From Undaria pinnatifida (taxonomy: Eukaryota > Sar > Phaeophyceae > Laminariales > Alariaceae), in assembly GCA_012845835.1 (NCBI GenBank), contig JABAKD010000021.1, positions 8,577,006-8,641,005 of the forward strand: a DNA stretch of 64,000 nt, in the 5' to 3' direction. The notes beneath the pieces are model-generated. The model ran no database searches and was not told the DNA's origin. It was given only the letters and a program-made list of their open reading frames with translations. Below are positions 43,367 to 53,934 of the stretch, in pieces; position 1 is the first letter of the stretch; each line of letters opens with the position of its first letter. A program made the translations under genes and the position numbers.

Positions 43367-43655
43367 CCTGTTCAACGATAGCCCCCCCCCCCCCCCCCAC
43401 AAAACCTTTCCTTCAACGAAAATTGCCGGTTTGTGAAACCAGCTCCTGGCCGTATCTTCCGAAACGCGGTGCCCCCTGCCACCCCGTCCGACGTCATCGT
43501 TTAATAGTCCATTAAAAAACAAGAAAATATACGGGAACATAACTTCTTTTTTTTTTTCTCGTGGCAATGCAAATCTTAATATTTCCTCGTGTCGAGCACG
43601 AAACGTTCGTCGGTGCAAAATCGCTGGTTTCGGGCGGGGGCTGTCGTAGGGTCGG
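43367..43655 (+). mobile_element. MITE family A, just upstream of a dynein exon
   Basis: Full-length; its left end lies only about 25 bases before the acceptor of the exon at 43340 (read on the minus strand), so it forms part of the intron end. Confidence 0.65.
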
Positions 43656-43849
43656 CCACACGCTACCGCCGTAGAGGCGTACCAGGTACCATATTGTTCT
43701 TGCCTTCCAAGGGCGATCAGTTGAGGAGCTGAGGAGCTAGCTCTGCACGACGCGTGCGACGACAGGGGTAGCCCTTTTGGGGGGGGGGGGGCGGGAAACA
43801 AACAAAAAAAAAGATTCCGAACGACGGGCTCCTTAACCCTGATTTCGTC

Positions 43850-44055
43850 GTTTTTTTTTCTGATCCTCCGGCGGATGGGGAAAACTGCACCAGGTAGCTT
43901 AAGCTCACCACACTTCCGCGTATTTTCATCCACGTCGTGTGTCGATTTTAACTCATTTTACTTTGCGTTCGCAGTCCAGCGCCGCTAGCTGGCGTGTCCT
44001 TCGGTTCCGGCTGTGGCGATTATCGATGGCGCGAGCTGTCCCTACCGGCGTTTTT
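43850..44055 (+). repeat. Dispersed repeat K
   Basis: gatcctccggcggatgggga ... gctggcgtgtccttcggttc; matches 48445-48640, partly 21035-21120. Confidence 0.65.
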
Positions 44056-44171
44056 TTTTTTATTTCAGTGTTGATGTTTCTTGTACAAGGGGGCCACGAG
44101 TCTGTTTCCCCCCAAGCCGCACTTTTTCAGGCTACTCCCGATAAATACGTTTTTGCCTATTACAAAGCAAA

Positions 44172-44322
44172 ATGCTTACTAATAGCTTAATAATAGCTTA
44201 ATAATAGCTTAATAATAGCTTAATAATAGCTTAATAATAGCTTAATAATAGCTTAATATAGCTTAATATAGCTTAATAATAGCTTAATAATAGCTTAATT
44301 ATAGCTTAATTATAGCTTAATA
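44172..44322 (+). repeat. 11-bp array (AGCTTAATAAT)n
   Basis: About 13 units, some shortened by deletion. Confidence 0.9.
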
Positions 44323-44409
44323 AATACCTCCCTCTACGGGGTTAGGAGCCTCGGAAGAAAGGAAAAAAAAAAGAAAAAGGTGTCCACACCTCTGGCAATG
44401 TATATATAT

Positions 44410-44500
44410 GGAGTATCACACACAGCTTGCAAAGATGAGTTTCGACAAAATGTTCAATCTCACAGCTGAAGTGTATTTTCGTTTTTATAAAATATATATT
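44410..44500 (+). repeat. MSFDEIF module, copy 3
   Basis: Same leader; ATG at 44435 opens MSFDKMFNLTAEVYFRFYK. Lies in a dynein intron. Confidence 0.5.
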
Positions 44501-44977
44501 AAACAGAAACGTGCAAACCCGATGGCCTGTATAGGTATTGAAAAAAAAGAAAAAAACAAGACTGATACATCCCGACGATTTCAGATCTTTTTTTTTTCCC
44601 GCTCCAAACAAGTACTCGTGCCTCTATCGTGGGCTCGCGGGCTCAACCGAAAAACTACCCGATAGCATGGAAACACCCAGCGCGTTTTACTGCTGTTCCA
44701 TTCGCGATAATGACTAAGCCATGGAATTTCTCATTGGGTCGCATTTTCATGTTTTCTCTTTTTGCAGCGCAGTCCCGACACGGGGGCAAAACACTTGGAG
44801 TTAGACTAGGATCATTCAGGAATTGGAAATGGGTTTAAAAAAGAAGAGGTTTTCTCTTTTAGCAGCGCAGTCCCGACACGGGCGCAAAACGCTTGGAGTT
44901 ACACTAAGATCGTTTCAGGAATTGGAAATGGGTTTAAAAAAGAAGAGTATTATAAAGACAATTATGGGCACCCTTAC

Positions 44978-45363
44978 CGTTGGACGCGTCCGCTCCGTCT
45001 TGCCGCAGGATTCTATCCGGCTCTGCCTGCGCGTCTCCCGCAATTTCGGTCTCATTCTCGCCTTGGTCGCCGCGGGACGGTGTGACAGCAAACCGTCGCC
45101 TCCCACCGAGCGGGACGGCGGTATCACAACCCCTCGTCGCGGGGGCATTGCTCCCGGAATTTCGTTCTTCTCCGATGCCGGGGTTCCCGCTAGGTTCCCC
45201 GTTTTTGATCCGCCTGTGACCGCTTGGGCTGAAGGTAACCCCGCGGTAGCCGCCTCGACGGGGCCGGTCCAGCACTCTCCTGATGATGCTTTCCTGCCAG
45301 GAGGCCGGTAAGACGGCGACGCTCTCCGCAAGGGCGGTGTCGCAGTGTAGGTAGTAGTGGTAC
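44978..45363 (-). CDS. Probable upstream dynein exon
   Basis: The frame runs from an AG (gaaacatcag) to a strong donor AACG|GTAAGG in phase 1, which agrees with the phase-1 entry at 43340. The peptide begins YHYYLHCDTALAESVAVLPA, then SWQESIIRRVLDRPRRG, followed by a low-complexity charged region ending DGADASN. The 'LP.SW...II..VL' block resembles the proline-tryptophan block near the N-termini of axonemal dynein heavy chains. The other two frames are also open for much of the length, so the frame choice rests on phase and donor. Confidence 0.45.
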
Positions 45364-45446
45364 CTGATGTTTCGGGCACGAAGTAGTTTTGGTTCGGTAA
45401 GCGTGGCCTTGCGTCGCGCTCGTGCACCAGAACGGGGGCCATACCC

Positions 45447-45525
45447 ACACAACACAGCACAACACAACACAACACAACACAACACAACACAACACAACAC
45501 AGCCCAACCCAACCCAACCCAATCC
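45447..45525 (+). repeat. (AACAC)n then (CCAAC)n array
   Basis: About 11 AACAC units then 4 CCAAC units; lies about 85 bases upstream of the probable exon at 45363. Confidence 0.85.
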
Positions 45526-45768
45526 AAAACAACACAACAGAACCAGCGCGGTTCGAGAGACGAACGCCAACATCAACGCCAACATCAACGCCAACCTAAC
45601 CCCTAAAACTCCCAGGCAGTCGAAGGCTACTGTGAGCGATACGTAGAGTTAGTAGACCTCAGGGGCATCAGAGGGCAGATGTTAGGGCAGAGGGTGAACC
45701 ATTTATTTCCTGAGATTCCTCGAAACTTGCGGAAATTTTACCCCTCTCCATAACAAATTTATTTCTAA

Positions 45769-45990
45769 CGAGGCATCCCATGCTTGGGGTGCAGCGGATT
45801 CCAAGAATTTTCTGAGCTCCTGACACGAGGAGCTCAGTATCTCACCCGACCTAAACATGCCTTCCAAGACAGTCTCTCGCGCGACCCGTTCAACATTTCT
45901 AGGTACTACTAATAGTTCTCGAACAAATATACTCCTACAAAATTGCATGTTAACCGTTAGTGGCGCCCTTCATCACCTGAGGAGCTAAAC
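45769..45990 (-). mobile_element. MITE family B
   Basis: gaggcatcccatgcttgggg ... gcgcgacccgttcaaca; then a GAGCTA arm. Confidence 0.6.
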
Positions 45991-46011
45991 CGATCAGATC
46001 AGTCAGATCAG

Positions 46012-46247
46012 TCGGATCTGTCGGATCGGTCAGGTCGGTCAGTCAGATCGGTCAGATCGGTCAGATCGGTCAGATCGGTCAGATCGGTCAGATCGGTCAG
46101 ATCGGTCAGATCGGTCAGATCGGTCAGATCGGTCAGATCGGTCAGATCGGTCAGATCGGTCAGATCGGTCAGATTGGTCAGATCGGTCAGATCGATCAGA
46201 TCGGTCAGATCGGTCAGATCAATCAGATCGGTCAGATCGGTCAGAAA
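46012..46247 (+). repeat. 9-bp minisatellite (ATCGGTCAG)n, array 3
   Basis: About 26 units, with 'aaacatttgaccccaaaagatg' after it as in the other two arrays, so the flank belongs to the repeat. Confidence 0.85.
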
Positions 46248-46602
46248 CATTTGACCCCAAAAGATGCAACGCTCATATAGCACCGCGGGATAACTCTAAG
46301 GAAAGGAAATGAAAACTTTTATCATACTATAATAAAAAAAAATGAAAAAAATGTCGTAGCCTCGGTGTGTTGTTGCCTTCACATTAAAACCGTTCTCTTC
46401 ACATCATCCCCAACAACATCATCAGTACACACAGAGGTCCGTGCCGATTCTCCATCCTACAGAGATCCAAAATTATGTGCGTCACAGATTGTGAACCAGG
46501 GTAAGCCAAAAACCATCGCCATTCGAGAGCAACGAAAAATCAAGCATATATATATATATATATATTTTTGACAATTTTCGGAGTCAAGGATCGCAAAAAA
46601 AA

Positions 46603-46960
46603 AACGCTACGACAGTACCCCTCTATTGTTCCGGGCGTTCCAAGAAATTAAGGTATGCGGTTTTTCGCCGAAAACTTTTTTTTTGTTTCTTTTCGGTGAC
46701 GGGGCTTCTTCACCCACCCACCTTAAGCCAGAATCTTCGGAACGCCAATTTTTTCTTTCGCGTTTTTTTTTTATTACAAACTAATTTGTCGTGTATACCT
46801 GGGCCATGTGTTTGTACATCGGGCCATGCTTTCAGCTTGACTCAAAATAAGTATCTGCCCCTCACGAGGCAAAGAGTTCCTAAAGTAATCACCCTCGGAA
46901 AGAAAATGATCCTGCACCCTCTAAAGTTGCATGTGTACACACGTACAACAACAGATCCCC
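46603..46960 (+). mobile_element. MITE family C, strongly diverged
   Basis: gctacgacagtacccctcta, gacggggcttcttcaccc and ctgggccatg blocks only. Confidence 0.4.
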
Positions 46961-47329
46961 CTCTTTAGGGCGAACTTTGGAGTCCGTTTTGTCGAGAAAA
47001 AAAAGGGGGGGAGGGGGGGGGGGTATATGTTCCAAACGAAAAAATTGTATAGACTTTGGCAAGCAAGAGGTCGCCGAGATGTTTCCATACTTCGAATTAT
47101 TTTATGAGCTTTCTCTCTCGTTTGTTCTTTTTTTGTTTTTCATCACTCCACGTTCATTGTCGAGGGGAAAAAAAAAAAAGGCTTTGAAAACCTATCCAGG
47201 GTGTGTGTGCTACCTTTGCTTGTTGACGATATACATATATCCCCCCGCCCTATACACACGCTGCTGTAGACCATTCACCCAACTCCATTTATTGTTAGAA
47301 AAGAGGCGCGGAAGTGCGGAGTCATCCGA

Positions 47330-47535
47330 CGATAGACTAGGTGGGTTGATGCAACTTTTGGTAGGCCAACACGAACTTGACCGGTTGGCATGATGATAAT
47401 TTTAGGAGTATTGTTGTTCTAGGACTACTAACGAACTAGAAAGAATGTTGGTCGGGTTGCGCGAACGAGCGAATGTCTTCGAAGGCATGTTTTGGGTGGG
47501 TGACATGTTGACTTCGGTGCACCCCCAGCGGGGGA
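47330..47535 (+). mobile_element. MITE family B
   Basis: ggactactaacgaactagaa ... gcacccccagcgggggatgg. Confidence 0.6.
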
Positions 47536-47559
47536 TGGCTCACGTGCGCCAACCATTAT

Positions 47560-47880
47560 TTTTGCCTTCTGAGGGTGGTCGCGTTTTTTTTTTGCCTTCT
47601 GAGGATAGTCACTTTGTTTTGCCTTTTGAGAGTGGTGGCTTGAGGAGCGTCCGAGGGTGGTCGCTTCTTCTTCTTTCTGAGGGTGGTGGCTTGAGGAGCT
47701 TCTGAGGGTGGCCACTGTTCTTTCCTTCTGAGGGTGGTCAACTGAGGAGTTTCTGAGGGTGGTCACGTTTCTTTTTTTCCCTCTTGAGGGTGGTCACTTG
47801 TTTGCCTTCTGAGGGTGGTCATTTGTTTGCCTTCTGAGGGTGGTCACTTTTTTTGCGATCTGAGGGCGGTAGCTAATAAA
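47560..47880 (+). repeat. ~25-bp repeats (CTTCTGAGGGTGGTCAC)
   Basis: About 11 imperfect units of gccttctgagggtggtcact. Confidence 0.8.
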
Positions 47881-48444
47881 CTACTCTATACCCCACCCAA
47901 AGTCTTGTGCGCCCACACGGATCAACTGAAGTAAGCGTTGGATTAGATGAGGCCTCCAGCCCCAGCAGGAGGGAGCGCTTGCCCGGGATAAACTCTGCGC
48001 CTAAAGTGCGCTCTCAGCGCCGCGCCTATCCAAGAAAAAAACAAACCTAACAGATGTTTCCATAGACACATCTCTCGGCGACTGCATTCCTAACCTGCTG
48101 TCAAGAAAAGGCGGCTTCCAAAGTCGTCCCCGAGAGGGTATGTATATATTTTTGTTGTTGTAACACGCCAGAAAAATCACGGTACAACTGCTGTGAGGGA
48201 CACTAAAAAACGAAACAAATACCAGTCCGCATAATTTGCTTGCTTTCGCTAGACAAGAGAAGGGGGGAGGGGTGGGGGGGGGGGGGGGGGGGTAAAAAAA
48301 CAACTGAGATTAAAGAAAATTACATTAAGCTAAAAGTAAAGCTGTGACACTTTCTTTGTTCGCCATGTGTGATCACAGCCCCTTCTGGTTCGTATTTTTA
48401 CTTAGACCTGTGGGAGCGTGGTGTGCCTCTTGTTTCCTTTGTCT

Positions 48445-48640
48445 TTTTTTTTATCCTCCGGCGGGTGAGCAAAGATATAGCTTAAGCTCAACACACTCCC
48501 GCGCATTTTCTTTGCGGGTCGTGCGTCAATTTAACTCAATTGCGTCCGTTCGCAATCGAATCCAGCGCTAGCTGGCGTATCCTTCGGTTCCCGCGGTAGC
48601 GACAGCGCGAGCTGTCCGTGCCGGCGGTCACGGTTACTAC
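48445..48640 (+). repeat. Dispersed repeat K
   Basis: tatcctccggcgggtgagca ... gctggcgtatccttcggttc; lies just downstream of the possible exon at 48708. Confidence 0.65.
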
Positions 48641-48707
48641 TGCTACTAGCCGCGGTAGGTGTGATGTGTCATTTTCTCTCTTCTGTTTTGTTTCCACCCG
48701 ATAAAAC

Positions 48708-48795
48708 CTTCCAAAAAAGGCCATCAAAACCGCACACCTTTCGGAGTCTGCCTCTGGCCTCCCGTCGCTTCCTCCATCGGACGTAAAGTCTACAG
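48708..48795 (-). CDS. Possible 5' exon of the dynein gene
   Basis: A short frame reads AVDFTSDGGSDGRPEADS, then ERCAVLMAFFG. It can be entered in phase 1 (AG before 48795, fitting the donor at 49531) and left in phase 2 (AAG|GTTTTA, a weak donor), which fits an entry at 45363. An ATG at 48832 opens the same frame. No family match; it is listed because strand, composition and phases agree with its neighbours. Confidence 0.28.
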
Positions 48796-49119
48796 CTCCC
48801 TGCACGTTTGCGGTATCGATACCGCCCTCCATTCTTTCTCCTTGTGGGACCCATGCACAGCGATAAACAAAGAGGAGAAGCGCGTTCTCACGACGGTGTG
48901 TGGGTATACAGCAGCACGGTTGAGTTACAGGCTACGCAAGTATCTGTCCCCGCAGCGTTTTCCATTGGAGCCGGATGCTGAGCTTATGTTAGTACCACGC
49001 GTTGTTTCGTATTGGCTGGCCGAGATGCTGTGACCGTCAACTACAACCCGCGCTGCCGCCCGTCGAAGCCGGCGTGCGCCTCAGCTAGCGCTGTGTTGTG
49101 ACTGGAGTCAGCTCACGGC

Positions 49120-49372
49120 AACAGTTTCAATCTTTGGCTTAGCTAATCTTTCTGGGCGGTTGAGCGTCCTTGCGTGCGAAACTATCGGTGAGCATGACAA
49201 CACTACGACAATAATTGCGCTAGGACTAGCGCACAGATGTGTTGGTCGGGTCGCGCGAATGAATGTCTTCGAAGGCATGTTTAGGTCGGGTGAGATTTTG
49301 AGCTAGCTCCTCACGATAGGGGCTCAGAAAATTGTTAGAATTTGCTGCACCCCTGGTGGGGCGTGACTCACT
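49120..49372 (+). mobile_element. MITE family B
   Basis: ctgggcggttgagcgtcctt ... ggtggggcgtgactc; lies in the intron after 49531. Confidence 0.65.
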
Positions 49373-49530
49373 GCAACAAGCTGACACGCGGCACACGTGA
49401 TAGTACGTGCCGAAGTGCGACGGCCTGACGCTTTATTTTCAGTTTTTACTCCATCCACCAGAGGACTCGAAAAGACAAAAGCTACGAACCATCCCCAATT
49501 CGTTCGGGGAAGAATAGCACCAGCGCTTAC

Positions 49531-51457
49531 CGGAGCTGAGGCATTTGCTTGGGCCACCACTCCCGCAAAAAGGAGGCATTATCGGTGGGCACCGCTGTGT
49601 CGCAGTTTGTTCTCCATCGAGAGGAATCCGCAGCTTTGGAGACATCGCGAGGGGAAAATCTACCGGCATCCCCACCCCATGCTCGGCCCACGATACCGCC
49701 GGACGCGTTCCCCCAGCACAACGGCTGCGGAAGCCTTCGCCTTGCGAGCTATGTCCGGTTTCGTTTAAGGGGGTGATGGTCCCACCGTTGTGGCCGTCTT
49801 CACGTCGGGAGATGTTTTTCCTGGCTTCTCCGCTACCAGGGTTCCCTTGAGCGCGAGCGCTACCGGACGGAGCAAGGATGCAGTCGGGGGTGTTTCCTCC
49901 CGCTCTAATCTGATTAACGGAGACGGCGTTATCATCATCCATGAAGCGCCCCGCTTTCGCGGGTGGGGGTGGGTCGTTCTTGTCCGGGAGCGTTATTCTC
50001 CGACAGCCACGGCTGTCCCCCCTTGGTGCGCTCGGTGCGGTTATCGCGCGTCGGGCACCCTGCTTCCTCTCCGAAGCATCAGCTGATACGGCTGATACAA
50101 CCTTCCAATCTACCTTTTCCGAGCCGTAGGCTGAGACGGCCGACACAGCTCTTCGACCATTCAGCACCTCCCCCCGCACGCCTGGCTTGGCCAAGCTTTT
50201 CCCTCTCCGTGGGGACAACACGGTAGCACCGTGGGATAACAAGAAACAACAGTCACCGTCACCAATTTTTGCGTAGGAATTCTTATCCTTCTGCCTCCAA
50301 CCAACGCCACCGTGGCTGGGGTCGACGAATAGACCTTGCGCTGCCGGACTGTAGTGACTGGCAAGCCTCTCGACCACGCTGAGCTCAACTCCTCTTGGGG
50401 AGAGTCGCGCCTCTTCGACCGCTTTTCCACCGGCTCTTCCCACCCCGCCTCCAACCCCACCCACCGCAACTCCACTGGCGCTGACTCCAACCACACCTCT
50501 AACCCCACCCACCACTTTTCCGCCAATTCCGACGCCGGTTTCCATCCCATCCCCCACCCGACCCGCCGAGGTTCTCCCCAATCCCGCCCCACCCCCATCA
50601 TAAGGTGTGAGGGCAAGGCGCGGTGATATGGTCGAAACAAGAGACCCCTGGAGTCTGGCATGGACGTCGATTATTGGCGGGAGAGCCGCGACTGCTGACA
50701 GGAGGCGTAGGGGCGGCACGGTCGATCGTATTCTGCTCCGGCCTCTAGCCCCCCCAATCGGCGATCCAGACCCCGTGCCTCGGGTGTTTGTGTCGAGGAA
50801 TTGAGGGCTGATGTTGTTTTCAGCGGTGGCGGTTGTGTTGTCGTTCTGTGTGCCACTCCCATTTCTAGCGGTGCTGTTTGTGTGAGGTGTTGGGGGATGG
50901 CTGTTGGTTACGGCGGTACTGCTGGCGTTGGCGTTTGGAGCATCGGATTTCGTTCCAGGTGCACCGATCACGCTAGCGTTTCGAGCATAATCGCCATTAC
51001 ATACAGGGGGGGCACCCCTCGTGTCCCCTTTTCGACTGGGAAAGTTCTCTTTTCCGGAGGTGTCGTTTGTGACGGCGGTGATAGCATCATGACTCCTCTT
51101 TCCAGCGGTACCGTTTGTGCGGGGATCTAGCGCGTCACAACGTTTCCATTCACGAGTGCCGTTAGAGTCGGCGTTGAGCGGAGCACCGTAAATCTCCTTT
51201 CCCGCGCCAGGTGGCGCTGCTGGTGAAAAGTTAGGACTCATTCGCGCCAATCTCGCTGCTTTCGTGGATGCTGTGGACACGACACCAGGGTTCCACACGC
51301 GCATGGCCTGGACAGCGCTCCTGTCTGGCATATCCTCTTCGCCTTCTACCCCCTCCGGGGCAAGGTACTGGTCGCCTTGGGTATTCCGCAGCGAATTAAG
51401 GAGAAAACTTGTCTCCCGTGTTCGTGCCAGGGCGAGCTTCGACCAATCCCAGGACAA
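49531..51457 (-). CDS. Long low-complexity open exon, unrecognised; possible 5' part of the dynein gene
   Basis: A 643-codon stretch stays open and ends at a good donor, TCCG|GTAAGC (phase 1). It is the longest single open frame here that does not depend on a simple repeat. It begins near LALARTRETSFLLNSLRN and then becomes Ser/Thr/Asn/Gly/Pro-rich with no predicted membrane segment. A valine/glycine-rich stretch (GGKVVGGVRGVVGVSASG) lies in the middle and RRAVSAVSAYGSEK-type repeats later. The frame has no ATG at its upstream end, so it probably starts after an acceptor. Function is unknown; membership in the dynein gene is only suggested by strand, spacing and phase. Confidence 0.42.
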
Positions 51458-51687
51458 CCAAATCGCAGATCAGCCAATCACATTTCAAGAAAAGCACAGG
51501 TCAGCCGAATCACAAGCCGGGTGAGAGTGGGAGGTTCGGTTAGAGTTGGGGCGCGGTTTTGAGTGCGTTTTGTTCGTGTACCGCGCACTTTTTACAACAA
51601 CAGAAGTATTTCCATCCCGCTGTGGTGACAGTTCATCTGAATAACATGCTGCTGCTGGGGGGGGGGGGGGGGGGGGATACCCTGACC

Positions 51688-51765
51688 GCCTGAGGCCTCC
51701 CGCGGCGAGCTTAAGAGATACTTCGTCTCTTGTGATCGCGCCAGGGCGAGCTTCATCAAAGAAAC
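51688..51765 (-). CDS. Diverged tandem copy of the exon start at 51.4 kb
   Basis: The minus strand reads KLALARSQETKYLLSSPREA, very like KLALARTRETSFLLNSLRN about 330 bases downstream. The nucleotide match centres on agctcgccctggc. It may be an alternative or duplicated exon; no splice borders could be fixed. Confidence 0.3.
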
Positions 51766-52267
51766 CGCGATTCGGCCGGTTGAGGATGGAAGGTGACAAC
51801 GGGGTGGGGGAGCTCCTACGTCTGGCATGAATGCATATAGCTGTGTCAGTGGGGCTTCGAGGGTGAAAAAAAATCCGAACAGTTGCCGGTGCACTGCACT
51901 GGTGTGCAAAGATAGCTGTCAGTTGACGATCTATTTATGGCGCGACATTACCAAGGCCACCGTTTCATAGAATCGACGAGCACGAAAAAGCTGAAACATA
52001 GAAATACTGAATCCTATGCGCGATAAAGATGAAGGCACATACCGGGAGGGAGAAAATAAGAAAATAATAATATGACCACGGCTTGTTTGTCCAGAAGGTC
52101 GCTGAGGGTAAACTAACGCCTATCACGACTTTGAGCTGGAGAGTGAAAGTGATTATCCAAAAGAAAAGGAAGGAAGATTATACCCTCATTTTTCCCTGCC
52201 AAGTTTTGGGCCGCGCGCGCGAGTGGCTCGGTGCCTAGCGATTAAAAAAACGGCCTAAAAAAAGCGT

Positions 52268-52678
52268 GTGCATCATAAGCGCAATATATACAAACGTTTC
52301 CATCGTGGTGCATGTCGTGAAACCGAAAAACGTGTAGTTGTACGAGTAGCGGTGTTTGCAACTGTTAATTCGAACAGAGTTGGGTCAAGACATGAGCTGA
52401 TGTCCTCTTTCGAGAGAGACGTTAACCAACCATGCAACAGTTTCTATTCAGCCATGGAATCTTTATTTAATCGAATCATACTAACTCGAGACAGTATTAA
52501 TAATGAATTTCCCATGTTCGAGGGATACATGTACTGCATGGACGGGTGTGTGTGGAAATTAACCCCTACGAAATCAATCAAGACATTCATTAATAGCCAC
52601 GTTCAAGGGAGAAGACATCCAAAATTAACAGCCATGATAGTGTTGAAAGCAACCAACCTACTAACAACTCAAGGCTAA
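52268..52678 (+). CDS. AT-rich unrecognised ORF
   Basis: 137 codons including the stop; first ATG at 52400 (92 residues). It reads SFERDVNQPCNSFYSAMESL, FNRIILTRDSINNEFPMFEG, YMYCMDGCVWKLTPTKSIK, then HPKLTAMIVLKATNLL. It is non-repetitive, rich in A/T-ended codons and unlike the GC-rich exons nearby, which suggests an inserted gene. No family recognised. Confidence 0.4.
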   Translation: MHHKRNIYKRFHRGACRETEKRVVVRVAVFATVNSNRVGSRHELMSSFERDVNQPCNSFYSAMESLFNRIILTRDSINNEFPMFEGYMYCMDGCVWKLTPTKSIKTFINSHVQGRRHPKLTAMIVLKATNLLTTQG

Positions 52679-52890
52679 CCCATCCCACAAAAAAACAAGG
52701 TTTGAAATACAAAAAAAAGAACATGGTACGAGCGAAAACATATCTGTAATATCACTGTTTCGCTGGGTTTTTTTGTTGGTTGGCTTTGGCCTTGTTGATT
52801 CAATTGTGACGTTCGTCGCTTCAATGCCATTATTGCATGTTCCTACCCAACGCGTACCACCCAATGCTGTTATCTAGCGAAACACGGGTA

Positions 52891-53330
52891 CAGTAGGGGT
52901 CCTCCAACAAGGCGGTCTGAGTAAGGCGGTATCCCGATACAAGGCGGTCCACATCGCTTGGCGCGATGGGAGAATAACACTCATAACCTGGAACAAATAA
53001 GGCGGTTTCCCTCTAGAAGGCGGCCATATTGCTCTGGGTTCCCCAACAAGGGGATCTGAGTAAGGCGATGTCCCGATACAAGGCGGTCCAAATCGCTTGG
53101 CGCGACCTGAGAATGTCACTCATAACTTGGAACGAATACGGCGGCTTCCCCCAATAAGGCGGTCAAATTTCTCTGGTGACCCCAACAAGGCGGTCTGAGT
53201 AAGGCGGTATCCCGATATAAGGCGGTCCAATCGCTTGGCGCGACCGGAGAATTGCACTCATAACTCGGAATCAACAAGGCGGCTTCCCCCGATATGGCGG
53301 TCATATTGCTCGGGCACACCACCGACTTAC
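52891..53330 (+). repeat. ~110-bp tandem repeat of AAGGCGGT units with pogo-like left end
   Basis: Starts TACAGTAGGGGTCC, like the MITE at 56559; units aaggcggtatcccgatacaa ... gcttggcgcga. Reverse orientation of the 30.1 kb array. Confidence 0.75.
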
Positions 53331-53414
53331 TGGGCCAACCCCTATATAGTGCTGCTGTAGCGGTGCTGAGTCGCTGAAAAAGAAAGCGCTTCACAAACGC
53401 GACCCGCCTTAGCG

Positions 53415-53724
53415 TTAGGTATATGGCGGCCACAGACGGCTAAAGAGGAGGGAGACAAGATGAGGATTTTTTTGTGGTATATGGAAGAAGCATGCTGATC
53501 GCCTCAGGTGCAGGAGATGTCTCTATTCGGAATAGGAACGGTGTTTCCGTCTCGAAACGGGATGCGGGGTCAACGGCTAAATGACTAAGGCAAGCAACAA
53601 ATGTGTACGCCCCCCCTTAACATGCCCCCCCCTTAATATGTCCCACGTAACATTCCCCCCCCTCAACATGCCCCCTTTAACATTCCCCCCTCAACATGCC
53701 CCCCTTAACATCCCCCCCCCCTCT
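53415..53724 (+). repeat. Dispersed repeat J plus C-rich (CCCCTTAACATG)n stretch
   Basis: ggccacagacggctaaagag ... aggcaagcaacaaatgtgta, then about 7 imperfect C-rich units ending in tctatcgtagc. Confidence 0.65.
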
Positions 53725-53934
53725 ATCGTAGCTTTTTGTCTCAAGGCGTACCTAGAAGGGGTGAGAATCGGACCCGATTCACCAAGTTATTCGGAGCGAT
53801 TTACATCGGAATCAGATTCGGCAAATAAAAAACGGGACGAGTTGTTTAGCGATGCTTACCAGAGTCGCATTGATGGGTTCTGCCCTTAACAATACCTTTT
53901 TTTCTTTTTAATGGTTTGTGTGAAGAGGGATTAG

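Larger units (their letters stand above)
5056..45363 (-). other. Axonemal dynein heavy-chain gene, tail region (multi-exon span, 3' end outside window)
   Basis: This span joins at least ten minus-strand exons. Dynein heavy chains are the ATP-driven motors of cilia and flagella; the part here is the N-terminal tail and start of the linker, upstream of the AAA+ ring. Each exon was found by reading short GC-rich stretches with AG before and GT after. Reading phases agree at most junctions (for example 42684 to 38105 completes a Gly codon, giving RLGI; 30759 to 23924 completes an Arg codon). The order of motifs follows the DNAH3/7-type single-headed inner-arm heavy chains. Introns are roughly 1.6, 4.6, 6.9, 6.8, 2.2, 3.5, 1.1, 9.7 and 0.3 kb and are packed with repeats. 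Subtype is inferred; weak points are the first exon and the 16.7 kb exon borders. Confidence 0.75.
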
